Source: Myxococcales bacterium
Lineage (GTDB): Bacteria > Myxococcota_A > UBA9160 > UBA4427
Reading direction: 5' to 3'
Assembly: GCA_012959865.1 (NCBI GenBank)
Contig: DUCH01000132.1
Span: 1-33,436 of the forward strand
DNA: 33,436 bases
This document shows, in pieces, positions 32,976 through 33,436 of the stretch. Numbering within the stretch: the stretch's first letter is position 1; the number at the start of each line of letters is the position of its first letter. The notes beneath the pieces are model-generated. The model ran no database searches. It worked only from the letters and a program-made list of their open reading frames with translations, and had not been told where the DNA came from. The position numbers and the translations under genes were made by a program.

Positions 32976-33436
32976 TCACGCGTGTTCTGCTGATATGTAG
33001 TCGGGCGCCTGCCTCAACTCGTCCAGCAGAAAAGAAAAATCTTCAAAGGGCGCAGCACATGGCGGGCCAGCCGCATAGAGAAGCCGACCTCGCTCACTCT
33101 GCCCCACTTTGTTCGATGCGTAACTCACTCGGTTTTCCGACCCTCCTATCGGTTTTTTGTCCGTCGCACTTTTTGAAGCCAGCGGAAGCTCCGAAAGTTC
33201 AATCAGAATCGAACTCCGGGTCCCGTATGAATCCCCCAGATGGACACAAACGTCATCGAGGGGTGAATCGAGGGGTGAGTTGTCGGGGCTGTGAGCGCGA
33301 CACAGATCGGCAAGCGCGTCGAGCACTTCCGGGGCCCGAAGTTGGGCAACCCTCTGCGCCCGATCCCGCACTCGATCGACCTTGGATTGCGCCACCCCCC
33401 CCGCACCTTGCTCGCAGGGTTCACACGGTTCTAGGT
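32976..33436 (-). CDS. NRDE/TANGO2-family protein, C-terminal part (5' end beyond window)
   Basis: The minus frame is open from the window edge to the stop at 32976, about 152 codons. The segment DSYGTRSSILIEL is the hallmark C-terminal motif of NRDE (TANGO2) proteins, preceded by the usual helical SKVDRVRDRAQRVAQLRAPEVL (in part: SKVDRVRDRA then LDALADLC). NRDE proteins are Ntn-hydrolase-like with no settled bacterial function. The N-terminal NRDE motif would lie outside the window. A GTG at 33395 gives an apparent start but falls in mid-domain. After the motif the protein has an unusual Ser/Lys-rich stretch. A 12-bp tandem duplication (33255-33278) produces the repeat SPLDSPLD. The zinc-ribbon gene begins 10 bp downstream. 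Confidence 0.55.
   Translation of the reverse strand, partial: LEPCEPCEQGAGGVAQSKVDRVRDRAQRVAQLRAPEVLDALADLCRAHSPDNSPLDSPLDDVCVHLGDSYGTRSSILIELSELPLASKSATDKKPIGGSENRVSYASNKVGQSERGRLLYAAGPPCAAPFEDFSFLLDELRQAPDYISAEHA
33255..33278 (-). repeat. In-frame 12-bp tandem duplication in the NRDE-family gene
   Basis: ATCGAGGGGTGA occurs twice in direct tandem (33255-33266, 33267-33278). Being a multiple of three it inserts four residues (SPLD) without breaking the frame. Confidence 0.75.

Overview
This is a G+C-rich bacterial chromosome segment (roughly 60% G+C by eye). It is densely coded on both strands, mostly as monocistronic genes or two- to three-gene units. I see no tRNA, rRNA, transposase, integrase, phage gene or CRISPR array. 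The mix of acyl-CoA dehydrogenase, enoyl-CoA hydratase, TesB thioesterase, luciferase-like oxidoreductase, TetR regulator, SDRs, a catalytic-domain-only E2-like protein, and sigma-54 promoters suggests a heterotrophic Gram-negative of the old 'deltaproteobacterial' kind (Myxococcota, Desulfobacterota or Binatota-like, perhaps an uncultured lineage). That placement is inference from gene content only.

Layout. (1) 1-5.5 kb: 3'-truncated glutathione reductase (-), CobW/G3E GTPase (+), endonuclease III (-), a small membrane protein candidate (+), a PEP mutase/isocitrate lyase family enzyme (-) and TesB (+). (2) 5.5-9.9 kb: luciferase-like oxidoreductase (-); a nitrogen module of a sigma-54 promoter, ammonium transporter amt (one apparent frameshift) and the P-II gene (+); and a quinone oxidoreductase (-). 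(3) 9.9-14.8 kb: TraB/GumN lipoprotein and a gamma-carbonic-anhydrase-like protein (+), a TetR regulator, an E2-like acyltransferase with an altered active site, a GNAT acetyltransferase and a DUF4336 protein (all -). (4) 15-21 kb: argD (+), glutaredoxin plus enoyl-CoA hydratase (-), a small unknown protein (+), acyl-CoA dehydrogenase (-), two coupled SDRs (+). (5) 20.9-31 kb: a sugar-linked region with murQ (-), mutS2 (+), an FAD oxidoreductase (-), a GH36-type glycosidase fused to an MtnX-like HAD phosphatase (-), and a divergent GH20-type hexosaminidase (+) behind a consensus sigma-54 promoter. (6) 31-33.4 kb: folC, a zinc-ribbon protein and the C-terminal part of an NRDE/TANGO2-family protein (all -).

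Points most worth a second look: the GH36-HAD fusion and its divergent intergenic region, which has a textbook -24/-12 promoter and two identical upstream 11-bp repeats 20 bp apart; two short tandem-repeat arrays at gene 3' ends (14-bp and 15-16-bp units, each carrying a small palindrome) that supply the stop codons; a template-strand G-quadruplex motif in the amt leader; and the broken amt frame. Several other 12-bp tandem duplications suggest that short tandem duplication is a recurring process in this genome.
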